Positions 1-10,211 of a stretch of DNA of 64,000 bases are shown here, one piece after another. The first letter of the stretch is position 1, and every line of letters begins with the position of its first letter. Source of the stretch: Paracoccaceae bacterium (GTDB lineage: Bacteria; Pseudomonadota; Alphaproteobacteria; Rhodobacterales; Rhodobacteraceae); contig JAHYIZ010000004.1 of NCBI GenBank assembly GCA_019429405.1, positions 1 to 64,000 of the forward strand, written 5' to 3'. The translations under genes and the position numbers were made by a program. The notes under the pieces were generated by a model. It did not search any database and was not told where the DNA came from. It was given only the letters and a program-made list of their open reading frames with translations.

Positions 1-127
1 CATAGGCCTTGAAGTCACCAAAATACTTGGTGATCGCCGCCGTCAGCGTCGTCTTGCCGTGGTCAACGTGGCCAATCGTGCCAATGTTGATATGCGGCTT
101 GTTACGTTCAAACTTTGCCTTTGCCAT
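1..127 (-). CDS. tuf: Elongation factor Tu, N-terminal fragment (cut by window edge)
   Basis: The reverse strand from the ATG at 127 encodes the N-terminus of EF-Tu, the GTPase that carries aminoacyl-tRNA to the ribosome. About 42 residues are visible, beginning [16 protein letters not shown] and including the P-loop [11 protein letters not shown], which is diagnostic for translational GTPases. The rest of the gene lies to the left of the window. No tRNA gene is visible in the bases just upstream (128-235). Confidence 0.97.
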   Translation of the reverse strand, partial: MAKAKFERNKPHINIGTIGHVDHGKTTLTAAITKYFGDFKAY

Positions 128-235
128 CGCGGCGCCTCATGCGTAAGGGGGCCTGCGGCGGCCCGGTGGAAACTTGCGCGCTTGCCTATTGGGAAAGCGG
201 GGGAAAATCAAGCCCGCTTCGGCCCCGCCCCAGCG

Positions 236-2467
236 TCAGCAAAACCGGTTGTCACGTGGAAAGCCGCGCGGCGCCATGCGGCCTGCGGTGGCGCGTTTGG
301 CCAGCCATTCGCCAAGGTCGGTCTCGGTGCGGGTGCGCCCGGCCGGGTCTTTCCATGTCAGCCCATCTGCAAGGCGGAAGGTGGTGGCATCGCAAAGCCC
401 GCCATCCTTGAACTTTTGCAGCCGCACCCCCTTGCCGCGCGCCATCTCGGGCAATTCGGCCAGCGGGAACACCAGCAGTTTGCGGTTTTCACCGACCACC
501 GCCACGGTATCGCCCGCGACCTTGCGGCAGACCTGTGTGCGCGCGCTGCCCGAAAGGTTCAGCACCTGCTTGCCCGTCCGCGTCTGTGCGAGCAGTTCTT
601 CCGACGCGACCAGGAATCCGTTTCCGTCCGAAGATGCCACGAGGTATTTCTCACCCGCCCGGAACAGCACCATCTCGACGATTTCGGCCTCGTTTGGCAG
701 GTCGAGCATCAGCCGCAGCGGTTCGCCCATGCCGCGCCCGCCGGGCAGGTTTGCGCCCAAGAGCGTGTAGAAGCGGCCATTCGAAGCGGCGAGCAGGATG
801 CGGTCGGTGGTTTCGGCCAGCAGCGTAAAGCGCGCCTCGTCGCCATCCTTGAACTTCAGCTCGGTGCCCGGCGTCTGGTGCCCCTTCATCGCGCGCACCC
901 AGCCCATTTTTGAGACGATCACGGTAATCGGCTCGCGCTCGATCATCGCCTCGATCGGCACCTCGGCCACTTCGCCGGCCTCGGCAAAGCCGGTGCGCCG
1001 CGCGCCGCCGGGGGCGGTCTTGCCAAAGGCCTTGCGCACCTCGCCCAGTTGCCGGGTGATGGCCTTCCACTGACCGGCGGGGCTTGCAAGCAGGTCTTCC
1101 AGCCCAGCGCGTTCAAGCATCAGCGCATCACGCTCGCGCACGAGTTCCATTTCCTCAAGCTTGCGCAGGCTGCGCAGCCGCATGTTGAGGATCGCCTCGG
1201 CCTGCACGTCGCTCAGCTCAAACTCGGCCATCAACACCGACTTCGGCTCATCCTCATAGCGGATGATCGCAATCACCCGGTCAAGGTTGAGGTAGGCGAT
1301 GATGTAGCCTTCGAGCACCTCAAGCCGCGCATCGATCTTTTCCACGCGGTGCTGGCTGCGGCGCAGCAACACCTCGCGGCGGTGGTCAAGAAACGCCCGC
1401 AGCACCTCTTTGAGGCTGCACACCTTGGGCACGCGACCGTCAATCAACACGTTCATGTTGAGCGAAAACCGGGTTTCGAGGTCAGAATTGCGAAACAGCA
1501 TGCCCATCAGCATTTCGGGGTCAACCGTGCGGGCGCGGGGTTCCAGAATGATGCGAATGTCGTCGGCGGATTCGTCGCGCACGTCGGCCAGCGCGGGCAC
1601 TTTTTTTGTCTGGATCAGCTCGGCCAGCCGTTCGATCAGCTTCGATTTCTGCACCTGAAACGGAATTTCGCTGACGACAATCTGCCAGGTGCCACGGCCC
1701 ATGTCTTCGACCGACCAGCGCGCGCGCAGCCGGAACGCGCCGCGCCCGGTGCGGTAGGCCTCAAGGATGTTTTCGCGCGGCTCTACCAGCACACCGCCGG
1801 TGGGAAAATCGGGGCCGGGCACCAGTGCCACCAGCGCGTCATCGCTGGCCTCGGGGGTCTTGATCAACAGCAGGCAGGCCTCGATCAACTCATCAAGGTT
1901 GTGCGGTGGAATGTTGGTCGCCATGCCCACGGCAATGCCGCTGGCGCCATTGGCCAGAAGGTTCGGGAAGGCGGCGGGTAGCACGATCGGTTCTTCCAGC
2001 GTGCCATCGTAGTTGGGCCTGTAATCAACCGCGTTTTCCGCCAGGCCTTCGAGCAGCGATTCCGATGGGGCAGCAAGGCGGGCTTCGGTATAGCGCGCGG
2101 CGGCGGGGTTATCGCCATCGATGTTGCCAAAGTTGCCCTGACCATCAACCAGCGGGTAGCGCATGTTGAAGTCTTGCGCCAAGCGCGCCATCGCATCGTA
2201 AATGGCGACGTCGCCATGCGGGTGATAGTTGCCCATCACATCGCCGGAAATCTTGGCCGACTTGCGAAAGCCCCCGGTCGATGTCAGCTTCAGCTCGCGC
2301 ATCGCGAACAGAATGCGCCTGTGCACCGGCTTGAGGCCATCACGCGCGTCGGGCAGGGCGCGGTGCATGATGGTGGAAAGCGCATAGGTCAGATACCGCT
2401 CGCCGATGGCGCGGCTCAGCGGTTCGGAATGGGTGCTGGCGGTGGGGGGAACATTCGGTTCGCTCAT
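236..2467 (-). CDS. parC: DNA topoisomerase IV subunit A
   Basis: This 743-residue protein is the DNA-cleaving subunit of topoisomerase IV, which decatenates daughter chromosomes together with ParE. The breakage-reunion domain starts near residue 20 and holds the catalytic tyrosine in the motif ARYTEARL (Tyr126). The C-terminal part has degenerate beta-pinwheel repeats rather than the regular GyrA-box set. Length and the short C-terminal domain favour ParC over GyrA. I chose the ATG at 2467 (MSEPNVPP) because homology begins soon after it; an ATG at 2563 would add 32 unalignable residues. In the quinolone-determining segment, [12 protein letters not shown] has Val where E. coli ParC has Ser80. 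Confidence 0.93.
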   Translation of the reverse strand: MSEPNVPPTASTHSEPLSRAIGERYLTYALSTIMHRALPDARDGLKPVHRRILFAMRELKLTSTGGFRKSAKISGDVMGNYHPHGDVAIYDAMARLAQDFNMRYPLVDGQGNFGNIDGDNPAAARYTEARLAAPSESLLEGLAENAVDYRPNYDGTLEEPIVLPAAFPNLLANGASGIAVGMATNIPPHNLDELIEACLLLIKTPEASDDALVALVPGPDFPTGGVLVEPRENILEAYRTGRGAFRLRARWSVEDMGRGTWQIVVSEIPFQVQKSKLIERLAELIQTKKVPALADVRDESADDIRIILEPRARTVDPEMLMGMLFRNSDLETRFSLNMNVLIDGRVPKVCSLKEVLRAFLDHRREVLLRRSQHRVEKIDARLEVLEGYIIAYLNLDRVIAIIRYEDEPKSVLMAEFELSDVQAEAILNMRLRSLRKLEEMELVRERDALMLERAGLEDLLASPAGQWKAITRQLGEVRKAFGKTAPGGARRTGFAEAGEVAEVPIEAMIEREPITVIVSKMGWVRAMKGHQTPGTELKFKDGDEARFTLLAETTDRILLAASNGRFYTLLGANLPGGRGMGEPLRLMLDLPNEAEIVEMVLFRAGEKYLVASSDGNGFLVASEELLAQTRTGKQVLNLSGSARTQVCRKVAGDTVAVVGENRKLLVFPLAELPEMARGKGVRLQKFKDGGLCDATTFRLADGLTWKDPAGRTRTETDLGEWLAKRATAGRMAPRGFPRDNRFC

Positions 2468-2577
2468 GACCCGCTGATGTAATGCGCGCGGCGGCGCCGG
2501 TCCAGCGCGATTTGCCACAAGGGGTGGTTGCATGGGCGCCCGAAACCCCCTAGCCCTGCGCAAAACGGGGGTTTGCG

Positions 2578-3402
2578 ATGAAATCCATTCTGATCACCGG
2601 CTGTTCTTCGGGTATCGGCTATGATGCGGCCCATGGGCTGAAGCGCGCGGGCTGGCGGGTGTTTGCCACCTGTCGGCGCGAGGCTGATTGTGCGCGGCTG
2701 CGTGGCGAGGGGCTTGAAAGCTTTTTGCTTGATGTGGACAGCAGCGAAAGCATTGCAACGGGTGTGAATGAGGCGCTGGCGCGCACCGGCGGCACGCTTG
2801 ACGCGCTTTACAACAACGCGGCCTTCGCCTGCCCCGGCGCGGTCGAAGACCTGCCCCGTGGCGCATTGCGCGAGATCTTCGAGACCAATGTGTTCGGCCT
2901 GCATGAGCTGACGTGCCGTGTCATTCCGGTGATGCGCGCGCAGGGGCATGGCAGGATCGTCAACTGTTCCTCGGTGCTCGGCATTGTCGGCATTCGCTGG
3001 CGCGGCGCCTATGCCGCCACCAAATTCGCGCTGGAAGGGCTGACCGACATCTTGCGGATCGAAATGGCCGACACCCCGATCAAGATCATCCTGATCGAGC
3101 CCGGCCCCATCGCAAGCCGCATCCGCGCAAATTCCATTCCGCATTTTGAACGCTGGATAAACTGGCGCGCCTCGCCGCGCCGGGCAGAGTATGAGGCGGG
3201 CCTGCTTAAGCGCCTATATGAAGGCGGCAAGCCCGACTACTGGCAGCTGCCGCCCTCAGCCGTCACCGCCAAGTTGTTACGCGCGCTCGAAAGCAAGAAC
3301 CCTCGGCCCCGTTATTATATCACCACGCCCACCTATGTTTCGGGCATTGCGCGGCGGCTGCTGCCCACCCGCTTACTTGATCGGGCTGTAGGCGGGCGCT
3401 GA
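2578..3402 (+). CDS. Short-chain dehydrogenase/reductase
   Basis: A 274-residue classical SDR, probably an NAD(P)-dependent oxidoreductase of unknown substrate. It has the dinucleotide motif TGCSSGIG (residues 7-14), the NNAA motif near 79-82, and the catalytic Ser131/132, Tyr145 and Lys149 in YAATK. The extended C-terminal part, with a Pro/Arg-rich stretch and hydrophobic end, resembles SDRs often annotated as SDR family oxidoreductases near membrane lipids, but that does not fix the substrate. It starts 110 bp from and diverges from parC. It appears to be transcribed alone. Confidence 0.88.
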   Translation: MKSILITGCSSGIGYDAAHGLKRAGWRVFATCRREADCARLRGEGLESFLLDVDSSESIATGVNEALARTGGTLDALYNNAAFACPGAVEDLPRGALREIFETNVFGLHELTCRVIPVMRAQGHGRIVNCSSVLGIVGIRWRGAYAATKFALEGLTDILRIEMADTPIKIILIEPGPIASRIRANSIPHFERWINWRASPRRAEYEAGLLKRLYEGGKPDYWQLPPSAVTAKLLRALESKNPRPRYYITTPTYVSGIARRLLPTRLLDRAVGGR

Positions 3403-3463
3403 AATATCGGTTCGCTTTTTGGCGCGGCAGGGCTACATCTGGGCAGAGACCAAGGGGGATATC

Positions 3464-3661
3464 ATGCGTTTTGGCGCAACGGAAATCGTCACTGTCGCTG
3501 CGGTGCTGGCGGTGCTGGCAGTGTTGGCGTTCGGCCTTGGCGGGTTTGCGCGCGGCGCCGACCCCAAGACCGCAAATCGCCGCATGTGGTGGCGCGTGAT
3601 CGCGCAAGCGGTGGCGGTGGCGCTGATCCTGTTCACCGTCTGGCTACGGGGGAGGGGCTGA
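3464..3661 (+). CDS. Small HIG1-like twin-transmembrane protein
   Basis: A 65-residue protein with two predicted membrane helices (about residues 6-25 and 43-60) joined by a short polar loop containing DPKTANRRMWWRV. Alphaproteobacteria often carry such HIG1-domain twin-transmembrane proteins just upstream of the cobalamin adenosyltransferase gene, as here; HIG1 homologues in mitochondria associate with respiratory complexes. The ATG at 3464 has a purine-rich site (AAGGGGG) at good spacing, so I prefer it over the longer frame from 3419. Its stop lies one base before the next start, implying translational coupling. The function is not established. Confidence 0.78.
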   Translation: MRFGATEIVTVAAVLAVLAVLAFGLGGFARGADPKTANRRMWWRVIAQAVAVALILFTVWLRGRG

Positions 3662-3662
3662 C

Positions 3663-4235
3663 ATGGTCGTTCTAAACCGCATCTACACACGCACCGGAGA
3701 CGCCGGTGAAACCGCGCTTTCTGATGGCACCCGCGTGGCCAAACACGCGCCCCGCGTGGCTGCCTACGGCACGGTCGATGAAACCAACGCCACGCTTGGC
3801 CTTGCGCGGCTGCATGCAACGGGCGAGATCGACGCGCAGCTTGCCCGCATCCAGAATGACCTCTTTGACCTTGGCGCCGACCTCGCCCGCCCCGATATGG
3901 AGCGCGACGGCGAGGCAGGCTACCCGGTGCTACGCGTCAGCCCGGCGCAGGTGACGCGGCTGGAAACCGAGATTGACGCCATGATCGCCCGGCTGGAACC
4001 GCTGCGCAGCTTCATCTTGCCCGGTGGCTCGGCGCTCTCGGCCTATCTCCACCTCTGCCGCACCGTGTGCCGGCGCGCCGAGCGCTGCACGGTCGAGCTT
4101 GCCACAATGGAATCGGTCAACGAGGCGGCGGTGAAATATCTCAATCGCCTTTCGGACTGGTTCTTTGTCGCTGCCCGGATCGCCAACGACGAAGGCCGCG
4201 CCGACGTGCTCTGGGTGCCGGGCGCCAATCGTTAG
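3663..4235 (+). CDS. Cob(I)alamin adenosyltransferase, PduO type
   Basis: This 190-residue enzyme transfers the adenosyl group from ATP to cob(I)alamin, making adenosylcobalamin. The N-terminal ATP-binding signature is clear (RIYTRTGDAGETAL, then GTVDETNATLGLAR), followed by the helical bundle and the typical C-terminal LSDWFFVAAR. This is the PduO/MMAB fold, not CobA/BtuR. It follows the HIG1-like gene with one base between stop and start. The product is the cofactor required by the ethylmalonyl-CoA mutase encoded at 8.0-10.0 kb, so the local context fits coenzyme supply for the ethylmalonyl-CoA pathway. Confidence 0.95.
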   Translation: MVVLNRIYTRTGDAGETALSDGTRVAKHAPRVAAYGTVDETNATLGLARLHATGEIDAQLARIQNDLFDLGADLARPDMERDGEAGYPVLRVSPAQVTRLETEIDAMIARLEPLRSFILPGGSALSAYLHLCRTVCRRAERCTVELATMESVNEAAVKYLNRLSDWFFVAARIANDEGRADVLWVPGANR

Positions 4236-4381
4236 CGCCACCTTGTGCAAAACGTGACGTTCGCGCGCGCCGGGGTGGTGATTTTGGGCTGTTCCTGCCG
4301 GGCATGAGCGGGTAACAAAATTGCCGAACGCTGGTTCGCCGCCTCTGGGGTGGCTGCAATACAAAAGGGAGACCCTCGCCA

Positions 4382-5143
4382 ATGAAGGTTCTGGTGCCTG
4401 TAAAGCGCGTGATCGACTACAACGTGAAAGTTCGCGTGAAGGCGGACGGTTCGGGCGTCGATCTTGCCAACGTCAAGATGTCGATGAACCCGTTTGACGA
4501 GATCGCGGTGGAAGAGGCGATCCGGCTGCGCGAAAAGGGCGTGGCCTCAGAAATCGTCGTGGTGTCGATCGGCGTAAAACAGGCGCAGGAAACCTTGCGC
4601 ACCGCGCTGGCTATGGGGGCTGACCGCGCCATCCTGATCGTCGCCGCTGACGATGTGCACCAGGATATCGAGCCGCTCGCGGTGGCCAAACTGCTTGCCG
4701 CTGTGGTGGCCGAAGAACAACCGGGCCTCATCATCGCGGGCAAACAGGCCATCGACAATGACATGAACGCGACCGGGCAGATGCTGGCCGCCCTTCTGGG
4801 CTGGAGCCAGGCGACCTTCGCCAGCGAGATTGCCATCGAGGGCGACAAGGCCGTTGTCACGCGTGAGGTTGACGGCGGCTTGCAGACCATTTCGGTTGCC
4901 CTGCCCGCGATCATCACCGCCGATCTGCGCCTGAATGAACCGCGCTACGCGAGCCTTCCCAACATCATGAAGGCCAAGAAAAAGCAGCTCGACGAAAAGA
5001 CCGCCGCCGATTACGGCGTTGATGTAACGCCGCGTCTTCAGGTGGTGAAGACCGTTGAACCGGCGGGCCGCAAGGCGGGGGTCAAGGTGGCCTCGGTTGA
5101 TGCGCTGATTGCCAAACTCAAAGACGAAGCGGGGGTGCTCTGA
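4382..5143 (+). CDS. etfB: Electron transfer flavoprotein, beta subunit
   Basis: This 253-residue subunit binds AMP and pairs with EtfA to form the soluble electron transfer flavoprotein, which carries electrons from acyl-CoA and related dehydrogenases to ETF-quinone oxidoreductase. The family sequence is recognisable throughout: [14 protein letters not shown] at the start, [12 protein letters not shown], and [10 protein letters not shown]. It is the first gene of a two-gene operon; its TGA overlaps the ATG of etfA by one base. The upstream 146 bases hold no other gene. Confidence 0.97.
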   Translation: MKVLVPVKRVIDYNVKVRVKADGSGVDLANVKMSMNPFDEIAVEEAIRLREKGVASEIVVVSIGVKQAQETLRTALAMGADRAILIVAADDVHQDIEPLAVAKLLAAVVAEEQPGLIIAGKQAIDNDMNATGQMLAALLGWSQATFASEIAIEGDKAVVTREVDGGLQTISVALPAIITADLRLNEPRYASLPNIMKAKKKQLDEKTAADYGVDVTPRLQVVKTVEPAGRKAGVKVASVDALIAKLKDEAGVL

Positions 5144-6069
5144 TGGCCGTTCTTCTTCTTGCCGACGTGAACGACGGCACGCTTGCGGCCGATGCGGTTG
5201 CCAAGACCCTGTCAGCCGTCAAGGCGCTTGGTGACGTGCATGTGCTGGTCGCGGGCGCTGGTGGTGATGCCGCCGCAGCCGAAGCCGCCAAACTTGACGG
5301 TGTCGCCAAGGTGCTGTTTGCCGCCGATCACGCCTATGACCATGGGCTAGCGGAACCCACCGCAGCGCTGATCGTGTCGCTTGCTGGCGAGTATGACCAC
5401 ATCTGCGGCGCGGCAACGGCGTTCAACAAGAACGTTTTGCCCCGTGTGGCCGCGCTGCTTGATGTCATGGTCGTCTCGGAGGTGACGGCCGTCATTGACG
5501 CAGACACGTTTGAGCGCCCGATCTATGCCGGGAACGCCGTTCAAACTGTGAAATCGGTTGATGCAAAAAAGGTGTTCACCGTCCGCACCGCGAATTTCTC
5601 GGTCGTGGCCGGGGGCGGCTCGGCGGCGGTTTCACCCGTGTCCGGGCCCGCCGATGCCGGTCTTTCCACGTGGGTCGAAGACAAGGTTGCGGCCTCTGAC
5701 CGGCCCGAACTGACCTCGGCCAAGATCGTGGTTTCGGGCGGGCGTGGTGTCGGCTCGGAAAAGAGCTTCGCGCTTATCGTTGATCTCGCCGACAAGCTTG
5801 GCGCGGCGGTGGGTGCCAGCCGCGCGGCGGTTGACAGCGGCTACGCCCCGAACGACTGGCAAGTGGGGCAGACCGGCAAGGTCGTGGCACCTGCGCTCTA
5901 CGTCGCCGTCGGCATTTCGGGCGCAATCCAGCACCTTGCCGGGATGAAGGATTCCAAGGTCATCGTGGCGATCAACAAGGACGAGGAAGCACCCATTTTC
6001 CAAGTCGCCGACTACGGGCTGGTTGCCGACCTCTTTCAGGCCGTGCCGGAACTGATCAGCAAACTCTGA
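5143..6069 (+). CDS. etfA: Electron transfer flavoprotein, alpha subunit
   Basis: A 308-residue FAD-binding subunit of the electron transfer flavoprotein. The C-terminal FAD domain is evident: [14 protein letters not shown], then [20 protein letters not shown], then [18 protein letters not shown]. The N-terminal half has the alternating beta/alpha pattern shared with EtfB. The ATG overlaps the etfB stop (TGATG), so the two subunits are co-translated. No ETF-quinone oxidoreductase gene lies in this window, so the membrane partner must be elsewhere. Confidence 0.97.
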   Translation: MAVLLLADVNDGTLAADAVAKTLSAVKALGDVHVLVAGAGGDAAAAEAAKLDGVAKVLFAADHAYDHGLAEPTAALIVSLAGEYDHICGAATAFNKNVLPRVAALLDVMVVSEVTAVIDADTFERPIYAGNAVQTVKSVDAKKVFTVRTANFSVVAGGGSAAVSPVSGPADAGLSTWVEDKVAASDRPELTSAKIVVSGGRGVGSEKSFALIVDLADKLGAAVGASRAAVDSGYAPNDWQVGQTGKVVAPALYVAVGISGAIQHLAGMKDSKVIVAINKDEEAPIFQVADYGLVADLFQAVPELISKL

Positions 6070-6466
6070 CGGAAGCCGGGGCGTCGATCGTTCATGCGAA
6101 AAGCGGCCGTGTCGCGAAGGTGGTAGCAGTTTGAAGGTGACGTAATCTCCGGGTGCACAAAATAACCCAACCCGGAGCACGTCGCCAACGAATTTCCACG
6201 ACGTTCGAGCCGCCACCCTTGGCGGGTGAGAGCCATTCGGTCTGCTCGGCCGTTGGGCATGGTGGACGGCGCTCTGGGCCTATGCCGCGGCGGTGTTGGT
6301 CACTGCGCGGACCGCGCCCAAGGCCCTGCGGTGAAGAGCAGGCCGCCGGTGTGGCCGGGGGTCAGCGCGGAAGATTTTCGACAAAACGGAAACTTCCGCA
6401 TCTGCGTAAACGGCTTGTTAACCGATTCACCCCCAGATTGAGCGGGCGAATGAGGCGGAGGGTCGG
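6070..6466. other. Non-coding stretch between etfA and dprA
   Basis: No convincing gene is visible in these 397 bases; the open frames here lack ribosome-binding sites and recognisable protein character. A perfect 8-bp inverted repeat, CTCCGGGT (6147-6154) and ACCCGGAG (6170-6177), with a 15-base loop could end the etf transcript, but no run of T follows it, so it is not a textbook intrinsic terminator. The last 100 bases, relatively AT-rich (around GGAAACTTCC), may carry the dprA promoter. Confidence 0.5.
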
Positions 6467-7624
6467 ATGGAAAGCGGTTTGTTTGCTCTTCCCACCCCCT
6501 TCACCCCACCCACCACGGAAGAAGATGAACTCGCGGCGCTTCGCCTCATTCGCTCCCGCAGGGTTGGCCCTGTAACCTATTTCAGACTGCTTGCCGAATA
6601 CGGCTCTGCGCAGGCGGCACTCGCCGCACTGCCCGAGGTGGCGCGGGCGGCCGGGGTTGCGGGCTATGCGCCGTGCCCCAAACCCGTGGCGCTTGCGGAA
6701 CTGCGCGCGGGTCGGCGCACTGGGGCGCGGCTGATATGCCACGGCCAGCCCAGCTACCCAGCCACCCTCGCTGAAATTCCGGATGCGCCACCGGCCCTGT
6801 GGGCGCAGGGCGACGTGGCTTTGCTTTCGCGGCCAATGGTGGCTCTGGTGGGCGCGCGCAATGCCTCGTCGCTCGGCTTGCGGATGGCGCGCAAACTGGC
6901 TGAGGGGCTGGGTGCGGCGGGCCTTGTTGTGGTTTCGGGCCTCGCGCGCGGGATCGATGCGGCGGCGCATTCCGCCGCGATCGACACCGGCACCATCGCG
7001 GCGCTTGCGGGCGGGATTGACGTGATTTACCCGCTCGAAAACGCCGACTTGGCCCAGGCGATTGCGGCTCGCGGTTTGCTGCTTTCCGAGCAACCGATGG
7101 GGCTTGATCCGCAGGCGCGCCACTTTCCGATGCGCAACCGAATCATCTCGGGACTGGTGCGGCTGGTGGTGGTGGTCGAGGCGGCGGGCAGTTCGGGCAG
7201 CCTGATCACCGCGCGGCTGGCGCTCGATCAGGGGCGTGAGGTTATGGCGGTGCCGGGCCACCCGCTTGATGCCCGCGCGGCGGGCTGCAACGCGCTGATC
7301 CGCGATGGCGCGGTGCTGGTGCGCAGCCCAGAGGATGTGCTGGCGTTGCTCGACGGGTTGCCGGGGCGTCGCGACGCGGTTGCGGATGCCGGAGCAGGTG
7401 CCTGTGTTGACGGCACCGCTACCGCAGGCGCCACACCGCGCGGCCCGGCCGTGCCGCTGCAGGCAACCATTCTGGATCGGCTCGGGCCGAGCCCGCTGGC
7501 CGAAGACCAGCTGATCCGCGACCTCGCGCTACCTGCCAGCCAGATCGCGCCGGAATTGCTGGCACTGGAAATCGAGGGCCGGATCGAACGCCAGCCCGGC
7601 GGCATGCTTGCGCGCGTGGTGTAG
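6467..7624 (+). CDS. dprA: DNA-processing protein DprA
   Basis: A 385-residue DprA (Smf) protein, which protects incoming single-stranded DNA and loads RecA during transformation. It has an N-terminal SAM-like part, then the Rossmann-like DNA-binding core with VALVGARNASSLG, SGLARGIDAAAHSAA and the SEQP...RHFPMRNRIISGL segment, and a C-terminal winged-helix domain (about residues 320-385) ending RIERQPGGMLARV. The ATG at 6467 follows GGAGGGTCGG. The gene seems monocistronic and converges on the small gene at 7791-7955. Confidence 0.95.
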   Translation: MESGLFALPTPFTPPTTEEDELAALRLIRSRRVGPVTYFRLLAEYGSAQAALAALPEVARAAGVAGYAPCPKPVALAELRAGRRTGARLICHGQPSYPATLAEIPDAPPALWAQGDVALLSRPMVALVGARNASSLGLRMARKLAEGLGAAGLVVVSGLARGIDAAAHSAAIDTGTIAALAGGIDVIYPLENADLAQAIAARGLLLSEQPMGLDPQARHFPMRNRIISGLVRLVVVVEAAGSSGSLITARLALDQGREVMAVPGHPLDARAAGCNALIRDGAVLVRSPEDVLALLDGLPGRRDAVADAGAGACVDGTATAGATPRGPAVPLQATILDRLGPSPLAEDQLIRDLALPASQIAPELLALEIEGRIERQPGGMLARVV

Positions 7625-7790
7625 CGGGCGGCGGCGCGCCGATGCGATGTCGTTCTTTTCCAGAGGTCCGGCTTCGGGCGCGAAATGCCTGGGCGGTCCG
7701 GGTTGGCAGTCTAGCTAATTCCGGGCTCGACCTGTCAGCGGGCGGCTGTTGCGGCCTGCGGTTGCCGCCAGCCTGTCCGGGGGCGTCCAG

Positions 7791-7955
7791 TCAGCGGCGC
7801 CGCGAGAGCAGGTATTCCGTGACGTAGAGCGTGATAATAGCGGCAAGGCCGACCAGGGCGACCTTTGCGACATCGCCCAGCGCCGTTGCGCGCAGCGCCA
7901 GCCCCGCGACAAGGGCAGCGGCCAGCGCGGCGGCGTAGGGCAACTGGCGGCGCAT
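7791..7955 (-). CDS. Small two-helix membrane protein (54 residues)
   Basis: A short reverse-strand frame that encodes 54 residues beginning MRRQLPYAAALAA and ending EYLLSRRR. A hydrophobic N-terminal helix (about 7-25) is followed by a polar turn and a second helix (about 31-50), with basic residues at both ends: a hairpin membrane protein. A strong ribosome-binding site (GGCAGGAG) lies 7 bases before the ATG at 7955. It sits 55 bases downstream of ecm on the same strand and could be co-transcribed with it. I do not recognise the family. The remaining bases between dprA and this gene (7625-7790) show nothing. Confidence 0.68.
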   Translation of the reverse strand: MRRQLPYAAALAAALVAGLALRATALGDVAKVALVGLAAIITLYVTEYLLSRRR

Positions 7956-8010
7956 CCGGTTTCTCCTGCCGTTGGGTGACGGCGCATCTTCGCCCCTGTC
8001 GGAGCGTCGA

Positions 8011-9984
8011 TCAAGCCCCCGCCGGGGCGGGTGGGCTGGCCAGATCCACGATTTCAGCCATGATTCGGTTCAACTCAAAATCCTTGGGGGTGTAAACGCG
8101 CGCCACGCCGAAGCCGCGCAGCTTTTCGGCATCTTCTTCGGGGATGATGCCGCCCACCACCACCGGCACCGCGCCAAGGCCCGCCGCGCGCATGCGCGCC
8201 ATCACCTCTTCGATCAGCGGCAGGTGGCTGCCCGACAGGATCGACAGGCCGACCACATGTGCGCGGTCTTCTAGTGCCCGCGCCACGATCTGCTCTGGGG
8301 TCAGGCGGATGCCTTCGTAGGTAATGTCCATGCCACAATCGCGGGCACGAAAGGCGATCTGCTCGGCGCCGTTCGAGTGGCCATCAAGCCCCGGCTTGCC
8401 GACCACGAACTTGAGCCTGCGCCCCAGGCGCGCGCTGGCTGCATCGACCGCATCGCGCAGCGTTTCCAGCCCTTCAGTGCGGTTTGATGGCGCGGCCGAA
8501 ACACCGGTCGGCCCCCGGTATTCGCCATGCACCGCGCGCATCACGCCAGCCCATTCGCCCGTAGTAGCCCCGGCCTTTGCCGCCGCTACCGAAGCGGGCA
8601 AGATATTTTGCCCCGCAGTCGCTGCCGCCCGAAGGGCGGCCAGCGCTGCGGCCACCGCGCCAGCGTCGCGCCCCGCGCGCCAAGCATTCAGCCGCGCCAC
8701 CTGATCGGCCTCGACCCCCGGATCGACGATCAGAATGCCACCATCGCCCGCCGTCAGCGGCGAGGGCTCTGCCTCGGTCCAGCGGTTGACGCCGACCACC
8801 ACGGTCTCGCCCGCCTCGATCCGCGCGAGGCGTTCGGCGTTAGCCTCGACCAGCCGCCGCTTCATGTAATCAATCGCGGCAATCGCCCCACCCATCGCAT
8901 CAAGCGTGGCGAGCTCATCGCGCGCGCCTGCCTTCAGCGCCTCGACCTTGGCCGCGATCGCCGGGTTGCCGTCAAAGAGGTCGCCGTATTCCAGCAGGTC
9001 GGTTTCATAGGCGAGGATTTGCTGCATCCGCAGCGACCATTGCTGGTCCCACGGGCGCGGCAGGCCCAGCGCCTCGTTCCATGCGGGCAGTTGCACGGCG
9101 CGGGCACGGGCGTTCTTCGACAGCGTCACCGCGAGCATTTCCAGCAAGATGCGGTAAACGTTGTTTTCGGGCTGCTGTTCGGTCAGGCCAAGGCTGTTGA
9201 CCTGCACACCATAGCGAAAGCGGCGGTAGCGTTCCTCGGTTATGCCATATCGGTCGCGGCAGATCTCATCCCAAAGTTCGGTAAAGGCGCGCATCTTGCA
9301 CAGCTCGGTGACAAAGCGGATACCGGCGTTCACGAAAAACGAAATGCGCCCGACCATGGCGGGAAATGCCTCGGCCGCCACCTTGCCGCGCAGGTCATCA
9401 AGCACCGCAATGGCTGTGGCCAGTGCATAGGCCAGCTCCTGCTCGGGCGTCGCCCCGGCCTCTTGCAGGTGGTAGGAACAGACATTCATCGGGTTCCATT
9501 TGGGCATATGTTCGGCGGTGTAGGCGGCCACATCGGTGATCAGGCGCAGGCTGGCCTTGGGCGGGCAAATATAGGTGCCGCGCGAGAGGTATTCCTTGAT
9601 GATGTCGTTTTGCACGGTGCCTTGCAGTGCGGTCACGTCGGCGCCCTGTTCCTCGGCCACAGCGATGTAAAGCGCCAGCAGCCACGGCGCGGTGGCATTG
9701 ATCGTCATCGATGTGTTCATCTGATCGAGTGGGATGCCGTCAAACAGCGCGCGCATGTCGCCCAGATGGCAGACCGGCACGCCTACCTTGCCAACTTCGC
9801 CGCGCGCCAGCACATGGTCGCTGTCGTAGCCGGTCTGGGTCGGCAGGTCGAAGGCGACCGAAAGCCCGGTTTGCCCACGCGCGAGGTTAGCGCGGTAAAG
9901 CGCGTTTGACGCATGCGCGGTCGAATGCCCCGCATAGGTGCGAAACAGCCACGGGGCGTCTTTGCGCGCGGCGGGGGTGGTCAT
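8011..9984 (-). CDS. ecm: Ethylmalonyl-CoA mutase (B12-dependent)
   Basis: A 657-residue adenosylcobalamin-dependent mutase converting (2R)-ethylmalonyl-CoA to (2S)-methylsuccinyl-CoA in the ethylmalonyl-CoA pathway for acetyl-CoA assimilation. The catalytic barrel occupies about residues 1-480 (RTYAGHSTAHASN, then FDLPTQTGYDSDH), and the C-terminal B12 domain holds the base-off motif DGHSNG followed by GLSILSGSH and VVVGGIIPEEDAE. The identity rests on the sequence being a single-chain MeaA-like mutase and on the neighbouring crotonyl-CoA carboxylase/reductase gene; a methylmalonyl-CoA mutase is less likely because that is normally larger or two-subunit. The ATG at 9984 has GGAGG nearby. Bases 9985-10211 are the divergent promoter region. 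Confidence 0.93.
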   Translation of the reverse strand: MTTPAARKDAPWLFRTYAGHSTAHASNALYRANLARGQTGLSVAFDLPTQTGYDSDHVLARGEVGKVGVPVCHLGDMRALFDGIPLDQMNTSMTINATAPWLLALYIAVAEEQGADVTALQGTVQNDIIKEYLSRGTYICPPKASLRLITDVAAYTAEHMPKWNPMNVCSYHLQEAGATPEQELAYALATAIAVLDDLRGKVAAEAFPAMVGRISFFVNAGIRFVTELCKMRAFTELWDEICRDRYGITEERYRRFRYGVQVNSLGLTEQQPENNVYRILLEMLAVTLSKNARARAVQLPAWNEALGLPRPWDQQWSLRMQQILAYETDLLEYGDLFDGNPAIAAKVEALKAGARDELATLDAMGGAIAAIDYMKRRLVEANAERLARIEAGETVVVGVNRWTEAEPSPLTAGDGGILIVDPGVEADQVARLNAWRAGRDAGAVAAALAALRAAATAGQNILPASVAAAKAGATTGEWAGVMRAVHGEYRGPTGVSAAPSNRTEGLETLRDAVDAASARLGRRLKFVVGKPGLDGHSNGAEQIAFRARDCGMDITYEGIRLTPEQIVARALEDRAHVVGLSILSGSHLPLIEEVMARMRAAGLGAVPVVVGGIIPEEDAEKLRGFGVARVYTPKDFELNRIMAEIVDLASPPAPAGA

Positions 9985-10211
9985 GGCGGCCTCCGGTTCA
10001 TGTCGCAAGAAAGTTGCGGTTGACGCTGGTTTAGGCGAAAGATTGTGTCTCTGTCAATTCGCCGCGCCGCAGCGAGATGCGTTGCGCTGCGGCAGGGGAT
10101 TTATGTTGCAAATTATCGTGAGCAGGCAAATTCTGCCAGCATGGGCGTAGGGGTAGCGCCCTGGCCTTGGCGCGGGGATTGGCGCGCTGCAAGATATTGA
10201 GGGGTCTGATC

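Noticed and set aside
6147-6177. Intrinsic terminator after etfA
   Set aside because: The stem is only 8 bp with a long loop and no T-run follows, so I kept it only as an inverted repeat.
8527-9909. 460-residue frame on the plus strand opposite ecm
   Set aside because: It is an antisense shadow of a high-GC gene; no ribosome site and no protein-like composition.
10081-10140. Short TTGCAAA-like sites near ccr as a PccR/RamB operator
   Set aside because: Only a single partial match is present, not the paired sites expected.
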